Source: CAMDWQ01 sp964497635 (GTDB taxonomy: Bacteria; Omnitrophota; Gorgyraeia; 2-02-FULL-51-18). From it: DNA of 28,608 nt. Positions 14,899-22,767 of the stretch are shown one piece after another. Within the stretch, counting starts at the first letter, position 1. Each line of letters begins with the position of its first letter. The stretch covers positions 1 through 28,608 of the forward strand of contig CAZCDB010000014.1 in the NCBI GenBank assembly GCA_964497635.1, in the 5' to 3' direction. The translations under genes and the position numbers were made by a program. The notes under the pieces are model-generated. The model saw only the letters and a list, made by a program, of their open reading frames with translations, was not told the origin of the DNA and did not search any database.

Positions 14899-15978
14899 TT
14901 AGATATTGAAGAAAAATTCTGGGATTGCGACTAAATACTTAAGGTTGAAGGCCCATCGAAGATACATCTTAATGGGAAGCGAGAGCATCATCAGGGCTAA
15001 CATGACCAGGATCCCAAATCGGATAGGGTCTAGTTTTTTATAGGTATTTTTAAGTACCGTTGTGGCCAGAATGGCGGGGGTTACAAAAAAGTAAGCGGCC
15101 ACCAATAAGATTCCAAGGGCTTCGCGAATAAGCCAGAATTTTGGCAACCCAGTCCCCAACCACTTGATCCAGAGGAGTTCTGATAGATTGACGTTTAAAA
15201 GAGGAACCACTTTATGGACATCCCATTTTTCAAAAGGCCCAAAGAAATTCCAGTTGGGACCTCTAAGAAAGGTTCCCATGACAATCAAAAGAGTCCAGAG
15301 AATCCAGAATCCAAAAAGATAAGTGGTGATCACCCAGCGGCGTTTTTTAAAAGAATAAAACCCGGAGTCTGCCGGGTCCTTATCAATATAAGGAATGGCG
15401 CAGAGTCCAACAATAATAAAAGTGGGTAGCAAAACACCCGCAATCCAAGGATCAAAATAAACAAGCATCTCCTGCAATCCTAAAAAGTACCAAGGAGCTT
15501 TGCTGGGGTTGGGAGATACCGTTGGGTTGGCTGGATCCTCCAAGGGCGCTTTTAGGAAAATAGACCATAGGACAAGTCCTGCCCCGTAAGCCAATGCAAT
15601 CACAAACTCGATAAAAATAAGGTAAGGAAACACGAGGACTTTTTCATTGGTCTCTAATTGCTCAATGGTGGGCTCCCCACGAGCCACTCGGTCATCGTTG
15701 ACAACCGCTTTTTTCATTGCGTACCAAGTAAAGTAGCCAAAAATAACGATCAAGCCGACGATGGGTACATTGTCGGGAAGCGTTACGATGCTACGAAAAT
15801 GGTCGTCCATCAGCCCAATCCCAAAAAAGCCCAAGAAAATAGCTAAGATTGAAAGGCTGACGGGGGTTGAAGTAAAAAATTTTGGGAAAGTGACAAAAAG
15901 AAAAAAGAAGATGGTCGCAAAAGTGAAAATGCTAACCGGAGAAGAAATGGAATCGATGAAATGCTTAAAGGCTTCCAT
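14899..15978 (-). CDS. Cytochrome b, C-terminal part (subunit IV-like, extended)
   Basis: A 359-aa membrane protein corresponding to the C-terminal half of cytochrome b, with extra helices. Three hydrophobic helices (about 15-35, 41-57, 71-87) and the linker DDRVARGEPTIEQLE precede the subunit IV-like part, which starts near residue 115. The quinol-oxidation motif PEWY is here APWY (161-164) in SKAPWYFLGLQE. It starts 2 nt after the cytochrome b6-like gene, so the split b subunit is made as two adjacent proteins. It forms part of the quinol site of the complex in the inner membrane. Confidence 0.88.
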   Translation of the reverse strand: MEAFKHFIDSISSPVSIFTFATIFFFLFVTFPKFFTSTPVSLSILAIFLGFFGIGLMDDHFRSIVTLPDNVPIVGLIVIFGYFTWYAMKKAVVNDDRVARGEPTIEQLETNEKVLVFPYLIFIEFVIALAYGAGLVLWSIFLKAPLEDPANPTVSPNPSKAPWYFLGLQEMLVYFDPWIAGVLLPTFIIVGLCAIPYIDKDPADSGFYSFKKRRWVITTYLFGFWILWTLLIVMGTFLRGPNWNFFGPFEKWDVHKVVPLLNVNLSELLWIKWLGTGLPKFWLIREALGILLVAAYFFVTPAILATTVLKNTYKKLDPIRFGILVMLALMMLSLPIKMYLRWAFNLKYLVAIPEFFFNI

Positions 15979-15980
15979 AA

Positions 15981-16781
15981 TTAAAGGGGTCCGCTGATTC
16001 CGCCGTCTTTACGGATTCTCCAGAAATGAACAGACATGAGAACCACGACAGCGGTTGGAATAGCCACACAGTGAAGAATGTAGAAGCGAAGCAGTGCCCC
16101 TGCTCCGACGAAGCGACCTCCTAAGAGAGCAAAGCGAACATCGCTACCGGCGGTGACAAGCTGGATATCTCCAATAGAAAGAAGAGCAGCGCCCGGACCT
16201 TCATGTCCTAGGAAAGGGGTTGCGCGAGCCATATTGCTTCCCACGGTGATCGCCCACATCGCCAGCTGATCCCAAGGTAGAAGATAACCGGTAAAACTTA
16301 AGAGCATCGTTAAAACCAAAAGGATGACACCGATAACCCAGTTAAATTCGCGGGGTGGCTTGTATGAGCCTGTCATAAAAACACGAAACATATGAAGCCA
16401 GACAGTAATGATCATGGCATGAGCGCCCCAGCGATGAAGTTCGCGCATAATACCGAAGGGTACGTGTTCGCGAAGCGCCATAATATCGTTGTAGGCGTGC
16501 TCAACGGTAGGACGATAATAAAACATCAAAAGAATCCCGCTGACCACTAGCGTCAAGAACACAAAGAAAGAAAGTCCGCCCGCGCACCAAGTAAAACCAA
16601 ACCGGGCCCCCGATTTACGGACCTTGACCGGATGTAAATGAAAAAAAACATTGGTCATTACCGAAAGTGCGCGATCTCTATCCGAGGTCGAGTAACCATG
16701 ACGAAACATCGACTTGTAAAGCTGGGTCTCGGTGATGTATTTTCCTAAATCAAATTTTGGTTTTGGTGTTGGCTCTGTCAT
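15981..16781 (-). CDS. Cytochrome b6-like subunit, N-terminal part of cytochrome b
   Basis: A 266-aa four-helix heme b protein. It resembles chloroplast cytochrome b6 in layout, including FYYRPTVEHA, HRWGAH, SFTGYLLPWDQ and the ending RKDGGISGPL. The four heme ligands are H116/H130 and H237/H252, with the b6-type spacings of 14 and 15. C66, in FTWCAGG, sits where cytochrome b6 has the Cys that binds heme c_n covalently. A 50-residue N-terminal extension is longer than in plant b6. The ATG is preceded by AGGAAG, 10 nt after the Rieske gene. Confidence 0.93.
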   Translation of the reverse strand: MTEPTPKPKFDLGKYITETQLYKSMFRHGYSTSDRDRALSVMTNVFFHLHPVKVRKSGARFGFTWCAGGLSFFVFLTLVVSGILLMFYYRPTVEHAYNDIMALREHVPFGIMRELHRWGAHAMIITVWLHMFRVFMTGSYKPPREFNWVIGVILLVLTMLLSFTGYLLPWDQLAMWAITVGSNMARATPFLGHEGPGAALLSIGDIQLVTAGSDVRFALLGGRFVGAGALLRFYILHCVAIPTAVVVLMSVHFWRIRKDGGISGPL

Positions 16782-16791
16782 GAGATGCTTC

Positions 16792-17388
16792 CTAGGAACA
16801 GTTTAAAAACGATTCGGGGTTATTCCATTCCCCTTTTTCTTGTTGAAACTTCTTGCTCTTATCGATAAAAATCTGACCGTCTTCGGCAAATCCAATTTTA
16901 TAGCGCTCTAGTGGACGCGGTGCAGGTCCTTCAAAATGAATCCCAGTTTTATAAAAACCACTACCATGGCAAGGACACTTAAACTTATTTTCACCGGAGA
17001 GCCAGTTGGGCGTGCAGCCTAAGTGGGTGCAGGTTGTTGAAAGCGCGTAAATCCCCTCGGCTGTTTTAACCATCCAAACCCCAAACTTTTCTTTCCAGCG
17101 TTCGTCCACGACTCCTATTTCATAATCCGCGGGAAACCCAGCCTTAAAAGAAGTGGGCGGCTCAAACAAAACATTGGGGAAAAGAAAGCGCAGAACAATC
17201 GACAAAGCCCCACCGGTCGCGGCGGCGAAACTAATCCAACCCAAGCCCACCCAAGAAATAAAGGTGCGACGATTCATCTTCTCGTTACCCATGACAGCAT
17301 TGGCAACGCCTGACACGGCTGGTTTTGCTGCCGCCGGTGCTGCAGCTTCAGGATTTGACGGATTCAGTTGTGGGTTATTTTCGCTCAT
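16792..17388 (-). CDS. Rieske [2Fe-2S] subunit of the bc complex
   Basis: A 198-aa Rieske protein that moves electrons from quinol to cytochrome c. Cluster ligands are C120 and H122 (CTHLGC) and C138 and H141 (CPCHGSGF); C125 and C140 can form the usual disulfide. A twin-arginine motif (NRRTFISW, about 39-46) precedes the single anchoring helix, so it is exported folded by Tat. An Ala/Pro-rich 34-residue N-terminal tail lies before it. Its ATG overlaps the HEAT gene by 4 nt. Confidence 0.95.
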   Translation of the reverse strand: MSENNPQLNPSNPEAAAPAAAKPAVSGVANAVMGNEKMNRRTFISWVGLGWISFAAATGGALSIVLRFLFPNVLFEPPTSFKAGFPADYEIGVVDERWKEKFGVWMVKTAEGIYALSTTCTHLGCTPNWLSGENKFKCPCHGSGFYKTGIHFEGPAPRPLERYKIGFAEDGQIFIDKSKKFQQEKGEWNNPESFLNCS

Positions 17389-18236
17389 TTTTTATTGATC
17401 TTGCTTAGTGCATCCATGGCGGCCTGCCTAATTTTTAAATTGTTGTCCTGCCGCGAAAGAGACTGCAAGATTTTAATCGATTCAGGCTTTTGAATCAAGG
17501 CTAATCCTTTGATCGCATTGATTCTGACGATTTCAATCTCGGACTCCTTCATCCCTAACCCCGAAAACAAAGCTGGGTCTACCATTTGAAGCAAGATATC
17601 TTGACCGCCATCATTTCCCAAGCGTGCCAAAGCAAGCGCTGCGTTCCATCGCACATCATGACTCGGATCATTCAGAAGTTTTTGAATGGATGGAATGGCG
17701 GAAGCATCCCCCATCGCCCCCAAAACATAGGCCGCTATTTTTCTAAACTCAGAACGGTCTGCTTCCAGAAACTTTTTTACCTCGTCAGCGCATTCTCGGG
17801 CCTGCAAGGTTCCCAGAGACCACAAAGCGGACAAGCGCACATCCTCTGCGGGGTCCGACAGGGCTTCTTTGAGTGTTTGCACAACCACTGGGATATTGAA
17901 TCTCCCCAAAGCAATGGCCATATAATTTCGTGTTTTAGGATCAAAATTTTGCTCATCTTTTAAAATAAAAATAATTTCATTTAAAATAGCCGGGTCTATT
18001 TTTTTTGCAATATCCGGCCGGTTGAGCTCGTTGGATAATTCAAAGGCTTTTTGCCAGCGCCTGGAAGGAGAACCTGATTTAATGGCGCTGATGAGCGTTT
18101 GAGGGGTATCGTTTTCAGTGGTCAGTAGCACAACCCCACACAAAAGCACGGCCATCCCAACGGCAATCACCAAAGGGAAAATAAACAGCCCAAAAAAAAG
18201 CTTTCGCTTAGGATTTAAACTATTTTCAATCGTCAT
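17385..18236 (-). CDS. Membrane-anchored HEAT-repeat protein
   Basis: A 283-aa protein with one transmembrane helix (about residues 15-37) and then roughly five or six HEAT-like repeats (about 75-280), clear from units such as DVRLSALWSLGTL, EFRKIAAYVLGAMGD and DVRWNAALALARLGN. Such repeats bind proteins. It overlaps the Rieske gene by 4 nt downstream and the MFS gene by 4 nt upstream. The position immediately before the Rieske gene suggests a scaffold or assembly factor of the bc complex. No catalytic motif is seen, and the role is inferred from context. Confidence 0.8.
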   Translation of the reverse strand: MTIENSLNPKRKLFFGLFIFPLVIAVGMAVLLCGVVLLTTENDTPQTLISAIKSGSPSRRWQKAFELSNELNRPDIAKKIDPAILNEIIFILKDEQNFDPKTRNYMAIALGRFNIPVVVQTLKEALSDPAEDVRLSALWSLGTLQARECADEVKKFLEADRSEFRKIAAYVLGAMGDASAIPSIQKLLNDPSHDVRWNAALALARLGNDGGQDILLQMVDPALFSGLGMKESEIEIVRINAIKGLALIQKPESIKILQSLSRQDNNLKIRQAAMDALSKINKK

Positions 18237-19399
18237 GAGCGCTTCTCCGAAATAGGAAAAGTAATTGTAGCAAAAACAAGCGCTGTCGTAATCACAAAAG
18301 GAGCTTGATAGGCCAACCCCATCAAAGCGCTTCCCCAGGTCGGTCCGATCGCTCTGGCCAAAGCAGAAAAACTCTGGGAGACTCCCAGCGTTGCTCCGTA
18401 ATTTTGGGGGGATGATTTTTTGGAGACCAGACTATTTAAGGTGGGCACCGCTAAGCTGCCCCCTATTGCCATAATTGCCATGGAAAGGGTTAGCCAAGAA
18501 GTATTTGTAGAAAACGGGATTGCCCCCAACCCCAAAGCCAGGAACAGCACCCCGGTTTTAAATAGCCCCAACTCGGTAAATTTTTTAAGAAGCACTCGAA
18601 GCAAGCCTCCTTGGATAAAGACGGCAATAACTCCCATTAAAATATACTGATGATAGACTTGCTCCAGGGGCAATTGCAGCTGAACACGGCAAAAATTAGG
18701 AAAAGCAGCATAAATACTGGCTTGCCCCAAAGTGATTAAAAAAACACAGCTTAAGAGCCAGATAAATTCAGACTTTCCAACTTGTTGGAGTGTGCCCAGC
18801 ATTTTCCAAACTCGCCTCTCCGTGTTTTGGGGGATGGTTTTGGGGGGTTCGGGCAGAAAAAAATAGACAGAAAAAAAACTCAGCGCTGATAAGCTTGCCG
18901 CTAGAAGACCCATCACAAAAAAAGTGTTTTGGGGATAAAACTTTGCCACCACTCCCCCAATGGCAGGACCGATCAAAAATCCTATGCCAAAAGCAGCCCC
19001 GATCAAGCCCATTCCTCGAGCCCTATCTTTCTCTTCGGTGACATCAGCCACGTAGGCTTGCGCGGTTGAAATGTTTCCCGCCATCACTCCGGCAAAAAGG
19101 CGACAAAGAAGCAGCATCCAAAGAGATGAGGTGAAAGCAAACAGAGTGTAGGCGAGTGAAGCCCCCAGAGTGCTTAGCATCATGACGGGTCTTCGCCCGA
19201 TACGATCCGAGAGCCTGCCCCACACAGGAGAAAAAAACAACTGTGCCAAAGAATAAGCGCTGTAAATAAACCCAGCAAAAAGTGTGGATGCCCCGAGGCT
19301 AGCGGCATAAGATTCAAGCCCTGGCAGGACAATGCCAAAACCGATTAAATCAATCATGACCACCAAAAAAACAGTAAACAGAGCGGCTTTTTTATTCAT
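18233..19399 (-). CDS. MFS transporter (TetA-like drug exporter family)
   Basis: A 388-aa major facilitator protein with about 12 transmembrane helices. Motif A is GRLSDRIGRR (61-70) after helix 2, and the N-terminal IDLIGFGIVLPGL and helix 5 motif GIGFLIGPAIGG are typical of the DHA1/TetA group of proton-driven exporters. The substrate is unknown. It starts 15 nt after the helicase gene and overlaps the HEAT gene by 4 nt, so it is embedded in the long minus-strand cluster rather than standing as a drug-resistance unit. Confidence 0.88.
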   Translation of the reverse strand: MNKKAALFTVFLVVMIDLIGFGIVLPGLESYAASLGASTLFAGFIYSAYSLAQLFFSPVWGRLSDRIGRRPVMMLSTLGASLAYTLFAFTSSLWMLLLCRLFAGVMAGNISTAQAYVADVTEEKDRARGMGLIGAAFGIGFLIGPAIGGVVAKFYPQNTFFVMGLLAASLSALSFFSVYFFLPEPPKTIPQNTERRVWKMLGTLQQVGKSEFIWLLSCVFLITLGQASIYAAFPNFCRVQLQLPLEQVYHQYILMGVIAVFIQGGLLRVLLKKFTELGLFKTGVLFLALGLGAIPFSTNTSWLTLSMAIMAIGGSLAVPTLNSLVSKKSSPQNYGATLGVSQSFSALARAIGPTWGSALMGLAYQAPFVITTALVFATITFPISEKRS

Positions 19400-19414
19400 G
19401 ATACAAAAGGATTC

Positions 19415-21445
19415 TTACTCCAAATAGATTGTTTTTTCATCTTCACTTTCCTCAATTTCGATCTCATCATACACTGAAGAGGGCAGCTCCGCGATAAAAA
19501 CAGAGGGCCGGGTAAGCACGGTACCCGCCTGATAATCAAAACGCGTCATCGGATGAAGCAGGGTCAAATCCTGCTTGGCTCGCGTGACCGCAACGTAAAA
19601 TAAGCGCCTCTCCTCTTCCAACCCCTCCTCATCTGCCAAGGACTTCGCATGAGGAAATAATCCCTCCGAAAGACCGATCACAAAAACAGCCCCCCACTCC
19701 AAGCCCTTGGCTTGATGGATGGTAGAAAGAACCAGCTGCTCTGAAAAGTTTTGAGCCTCCCCTCCTTGCACAAGGGTCTCCCCACGAAAACCCTCTCTCA
19801 AGGTGGCATCTGCCAAGAAATCTTTTAAGTCCTTGTAGGTGTGCGCAAAGTTAACAAGCTCTCGCAGGTCTTCCAGTCGGTCTTGAGCGTTTTCAAAATT
19901 CATCAAAACATGTTTGTTGTAGCCCTTATCCAATATTTCTTCAATGAGCATGTCCGGATGATGTTGAAAATCTTCGCGAAGGAGATTCTTTAGAATTTTT
20001 TTAAAATTAAAAAAACCTTCACGAACCCTGGGAGGAAAATGATTTCCAAACTCTTGGGCTGAGACTTGAGCCAAATCCCCCCCACACTTCTCTACCTCTT
20101 TAAAAATCTTACCCGCAAAACCAGCGCCAATTCCCGGTTGAAGCGTGAGTGCTCGAGACCAAGAAATAGAATCAAGAGGGTTGGAGATGATTTTTAAATG
20201 CGCCAAAACATCTTTGATGTGCGCTTGTTCAAAAAAACGAATTCCCCCGCGAACAAGATAGGGAATCCCTCGCTTGGTTAGCTCTAGTTCTAGCTCTGCT
20301 GCTTGATAATGGGCTCTAAAAAGCACGGCAATCTCCGAGAGCTCTGTCCCTGATTCGGTGAACTCTAAAATTCTTTGACCAATAAAAGCGGCTTGTTGTC
20401 GGGCGTCTCTGACGCGAACCATCTGGGGTAAGGAACCATTCTCTTGAACGCTTTTGAGTACCTTTGGAAACTGATGGACATTATGAGCGATGCTCTTGTT
20501 GGCTAGGTCCAAAATAGGTTTGGTGGACCGGTAGTTGGTTTCCAACTTAAAAATTTTAGAGTTTTGGTGATCTCCAGGAAAATCTAGAATATTTTTAATT
20601 TCGGCAGCTCGAAAGGAGTAAATAGACTGCGCATCATCTCCAACCACCAAGAGATTCTTATGATGACTTGATAAAATTTTAATGATCTCATGTTGAATAA
20701 GGTTGGTATCCTGATACTCATCAACCAGGCAGTATCGAAACTGCTGGGCCAATCGTTCTCGGACAGCTGTAGAGTTTTTTAGAAGATCCACCCAGCGAAG
20801 AAGCAGATCATCGTAGTCCAGATTATTGGTTTTTTGTTTTTTTTCATCGTATTCGACTTTTATTTTTTCAAAATCCGAGACAAAGGGGGCTAAATAAGGA
20901 TAGTTTTTGAGAAGAACTTCGCGGACAGGTTTCCGGGCATTGGCAGAAAAGCTTAAAATAGACTGGACGACACCGGGTTTTGGAAATTTTAAATCTCTGG
21001 TTTTTGAGTCGGAAGATTTAATGCAGGCTTTGACAAGATCACGACTGTCTTCATCGTCCAAAATGCCAAAATCAGAAGCCAGGTTGATCGCGCTGCCATA
21101 AGTTCTTAGCAAGCGATTTCCCATGTGATGGAAAGTGCCACACCAGAGTCCCTTGGCTTGGCCTTGAAGCAGGGCTTCGACCCGATTTTTCATTTCAGTT
21201 GCCGCTTTATTGGTAAAAGTAACTAGAAGGATTTCTTCGGGGCGAATCCCCTTCTCCAGCAGGTAGGCTACTCGGTAAATCAGGGTGCGGGTTTTGCCGC
21301 TGCCCGCTCCGGCCAATACCAGGCAAGGCCCCTCGGCTTGAGTGACTACCTCATATTGTGCTGCATTCAATTCGCCGGAATAGTTGATCCGAAGAGAAGT
21401 GCTGGGGGGCTGAACGGACGTCTTTAAATTGTATTTCTTGGGCAT
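19415..21445 (-). CDS. UvrD/PcrA/Rep-type superfamily 1 DNA helicase
   Basis: A 676-aa 3'-5' SF1A helicase for repair or replication restart. Motifs in order: Q-motif region LNAAQ, Walker A GAGSGKT (45-51), motif Ia VTFTNKAA, motif II DEYQDTN, motif III GDDAQSIYSFR, motif IV LETNYRST, motif V STIHQAKGLEW and motif VI RRLFYVAVTRAK. It is slightly shorter than PcrA (about 720) and lacks a clear C-terminal Tudor-like domain. A 22-residue N-terminal tail precedes the core. It begins 9 nt after the upstream TIGR04073-like gene. Confidence 0.92.
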   Translation of the reverse strand: MPKKYNLKTSVQPPSTSLRINYSGELNAAQYEVVTQAEGPCLVLAGAGSGKTRTLIYRVAYLLEKGIRPEEILLVTFTNKAATEMKNRVEALLQGQAKGLWCGTFHHMGNRLLRTYGSAINLASDFGILDDEDSRDLVKACIKSSDSKTRDLKFPKPGVVQSILSFSANARKPVREVLLKNYPYLAPFVSDFEKIKVEYDEKKQKTNNLDYDDLLLRWVDLLKNSTAVRERLAQQFRYCLVDEYQDTNLIQHEIIKILSSHHKNLLVVGDDAQSIYSFRAAEIKNILDFPGDHQNSKIFKLETNYRSTKPILDLANKSIAHNVHQFPKVLKSVQENGSLPQMVRVRDARQQAAFIGQRILEFTESGTELSEIAVLFRAHYQAAELELELTKRGIPYLVRGGIRFFEQAHIKDVLAHLKIISNPLDSISWSRALTLQPGIGAGFAGKIFKEVEKCGGDLAQVSAQEFGNHFPPRVREGFFNFKKILKNLLREDFQHHPDMLIEEILDKGYNKHVLMNFENAQDRLEDLRELVNFAHTYKDLKDFLADATLREGFRGETLVQGGEAQNFSEQLVLSTIHQAKGLEWGAVFVIGLSEGLFPHAKSLADEEGLEEERRLFYVAVTRAKQDLTLLHPMTRFDYQAGTVLTRPSVFIAELPSSVYDEIEIEESEDEKTIYLE

Positions 21446-21454
21446 GACGGATGT

Positions 21455-21817
21455 TTAGGTCTTGGCTCCGTCTTGATCCAAAACAAACTCCGGTTGCGTC
21501 AGAGGGGTAAAGGTCGGATGTGTTCCCAGTGGGAAAGTGACTGTTTCATAAGCACCGATCGCTGTGCGATGAATCGCTTGTCCCAAGCCTTTGACGGGTC
21601 CCCACAGACAGGCGGCGGCAGCGCCATTTTTCTTTCCTTGCAGGGCAATCTCACGCGGAATTTCCATCCAACCTAGCGTTGTATTTGAAACTCCTCGCTC
21701 AAACTTTCTCCCAGCGCCAGAGGCATAGGCCTTGTCATAAGGCTTGTTGGGATCTGCCTGGGCATTCAAAGCCCAAAGACTTAGCCCCAACAAAACAAAA
21801 AAGAAAACTTTCTTCAT
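21455..21817 (-). CDS. Secreted protein resembling TIGR04073 (exosortase-associated) family, copy 2
   Basis: A 120-aa exported protein with signal peptide MKKVFFFVLLGLSLWALNAQ. The core RKFERGVSNTTLGWMEIP and GLGQAIHRTAIGAYETVTFP match what I know of the TIGR04073 family, described as accompanying exosortase systems. It is a paralogue of the gene just upstream; the two share RGxSNTxLGW and RTAxGxYExxTFP. The function is unknown. No exosortase or PEP-CTERM protein is in the window. The genes overlap by 4 nt. Confidence 0.65.
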   Translation of the reverse strand: MKKVFFFVLLGLSLWALNAQADPNKPYDKAYASGAGRKFERGVSNTTLGWMEIPREIALQGKKNGAAAACLWGPVKGLGQAIHRTAIGAYETVTFPLGTHPTFTPLTQPEFVLDQDGAKT

Positions 21818-22179
21818 ATTTTAAAACCTTTGGGCCGCTCGCCTGCTTTATTGGTTTGGAATGGAAATTCTGGCTCCATGAGCGTGTACGCTTCATCAGA
21901 TGTTTTGATGGGAAATGTAGCAACTTCATAGACTCCTAGCGCTGTTCGCTTCACTGCATTCCCCACTCCATCCAGCGGTCCCCAAAAAATAGCTCCGATA
22001 GGACCATAATCATCGAGCGTTCTTTCCTCACTTCTTAGCACCTCTGTCCAACCCAGAGCTGTATTGCTTAAACCTCGTCCTAATTTTTTTCCTGTATAGG
22101 TGGGATAATCTTGAGCGTAACCGCTCACGGTTGAGATTGTAATTCCAAGCACCAAGACCAACAGCGTTTTATTTATCAT
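21814..22179 (-). CDS. Secreted protein resembling TIGR04073 (exosortase-associated) family, copy 1
   Basis: A 121-aa exported protein with a signal peptide ending near SGYAQ (about residue 23), then KKLGRGLSNTALGWTEVLR and GVGNAVKRTALGVYEVATFP, the same pattern as its downstream neighbour. It contains one aspartate-rich loop (RTLDDYGPIG) lacking from that copy. I start it at the ATG at 22179, which gives the signal peptide and an 11-nt overlap with the bifunctional-nuclease gene. The open frame upstream of this is merely that gene read in another frame. Confidence 0.65.
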   Translation of the reverse strand: MINKTLLVLVLGITISTVSGYAQDYPTYTGKKLGRGLSNTALGWTEVLRSEERTLDDYGPIGAIFWGPLDGVGNAVKRTALGVYEVATFPIKTSDEAYTLMEPEFPFQTNKAGERPKGFKI

Positions 22180-22759
22180 CAGAGTCTGACTCCTCATCGT
22201 TGTCATCCATCCCTTCAGGATCTTCCCCCTGATCAAAAGCATCAAGGTTTGGATCAACCGCGGGAGGGGCTTCTTCCAAACGTTTAAAAAACTCTTCCGC
22301 AGACATGCTTTTAAGCTCTTCTTTAAATTTTTCAACATCCCCCGCCGTGATGGGTCCAGAGGACATCGGGGGGCACTTAAGCAAAACTTTTTCTTCGATA
22401 AAAATGGGGCAATGCACTCGAACGGCTACCGCCAGCGAGTCAGAAGGGCGCGCATCCACTTCGTAGAGCTGCTCTCCCATGCGAATCAAGATATTGGCGT
22501 AGTAGCTATTTTCTTTGAGATCATTGATCACCACCTTCTCAACCTGCGCTCCAAAAGTAGCGATGACGTTGACCAAAAGGTCATGGGTGAGCGGTCGAGG
22601 GAATTTTTCTTTTTGAATTTCGAGGGCGATAGCGTTTCCCTCGTAAACCCCGATCCAGATCGGCACCAGTCGTGTTTTTTCCAAATCTTCGAGCACTACC
22701 ACATACTGCGGAAGCGGAAAAAGAGAAACCAGAGAAGAAATTTTGGCTTCTTTAAGCAT
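22169..22759 (-). CDS. Bifunctional nuclease family protein (DUF151)
   Basis: A 196-aa protein. Residues 1-135 form the bifunctional nuclease/DUF151 domain: YVVVLEDLEKTRLVPIWIG near the start, RPLTHDLLVNV, and the conserved VDARPSDSLAVAVR (about 101-114). Some plant members cut both RNA and DNA; bacterial ones are mostly uncharacterised. The remaining tail is very acidic (DDNDEESDSDDK at the end), which is not part of the domain and may bind a basic partner. It starts 8 nt after the ParA fusion gene. Confidence 0.85.
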   Translation of the reverse strand: MLKEAKISSLVSLFPLPQYVVVLEDLEKTRLVPIWIGVYEGNAIALEIQKEKFPRPLTHDLLVNVIATFGAQVEKVVINDLKENSYYANILIRMGEQLYEVDARPSDSLAVAVRVHCPIFIEEKVLLKCPPMSSGPITAGDVEKFKEELKSMSAEEFFKRLEEAPPAVDPNLDAFDQGEDPEGMDDNDEESDSDDK

Positions 22760-22767
22760 GAAATCGT

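Noticed and set aside
22180..22338. A longer N-terminus for the first TIGR04073-like protein
   Set aside because: The extra residues come from the overlapping DUF151 gene read in another frame and would hide the signal peptide.
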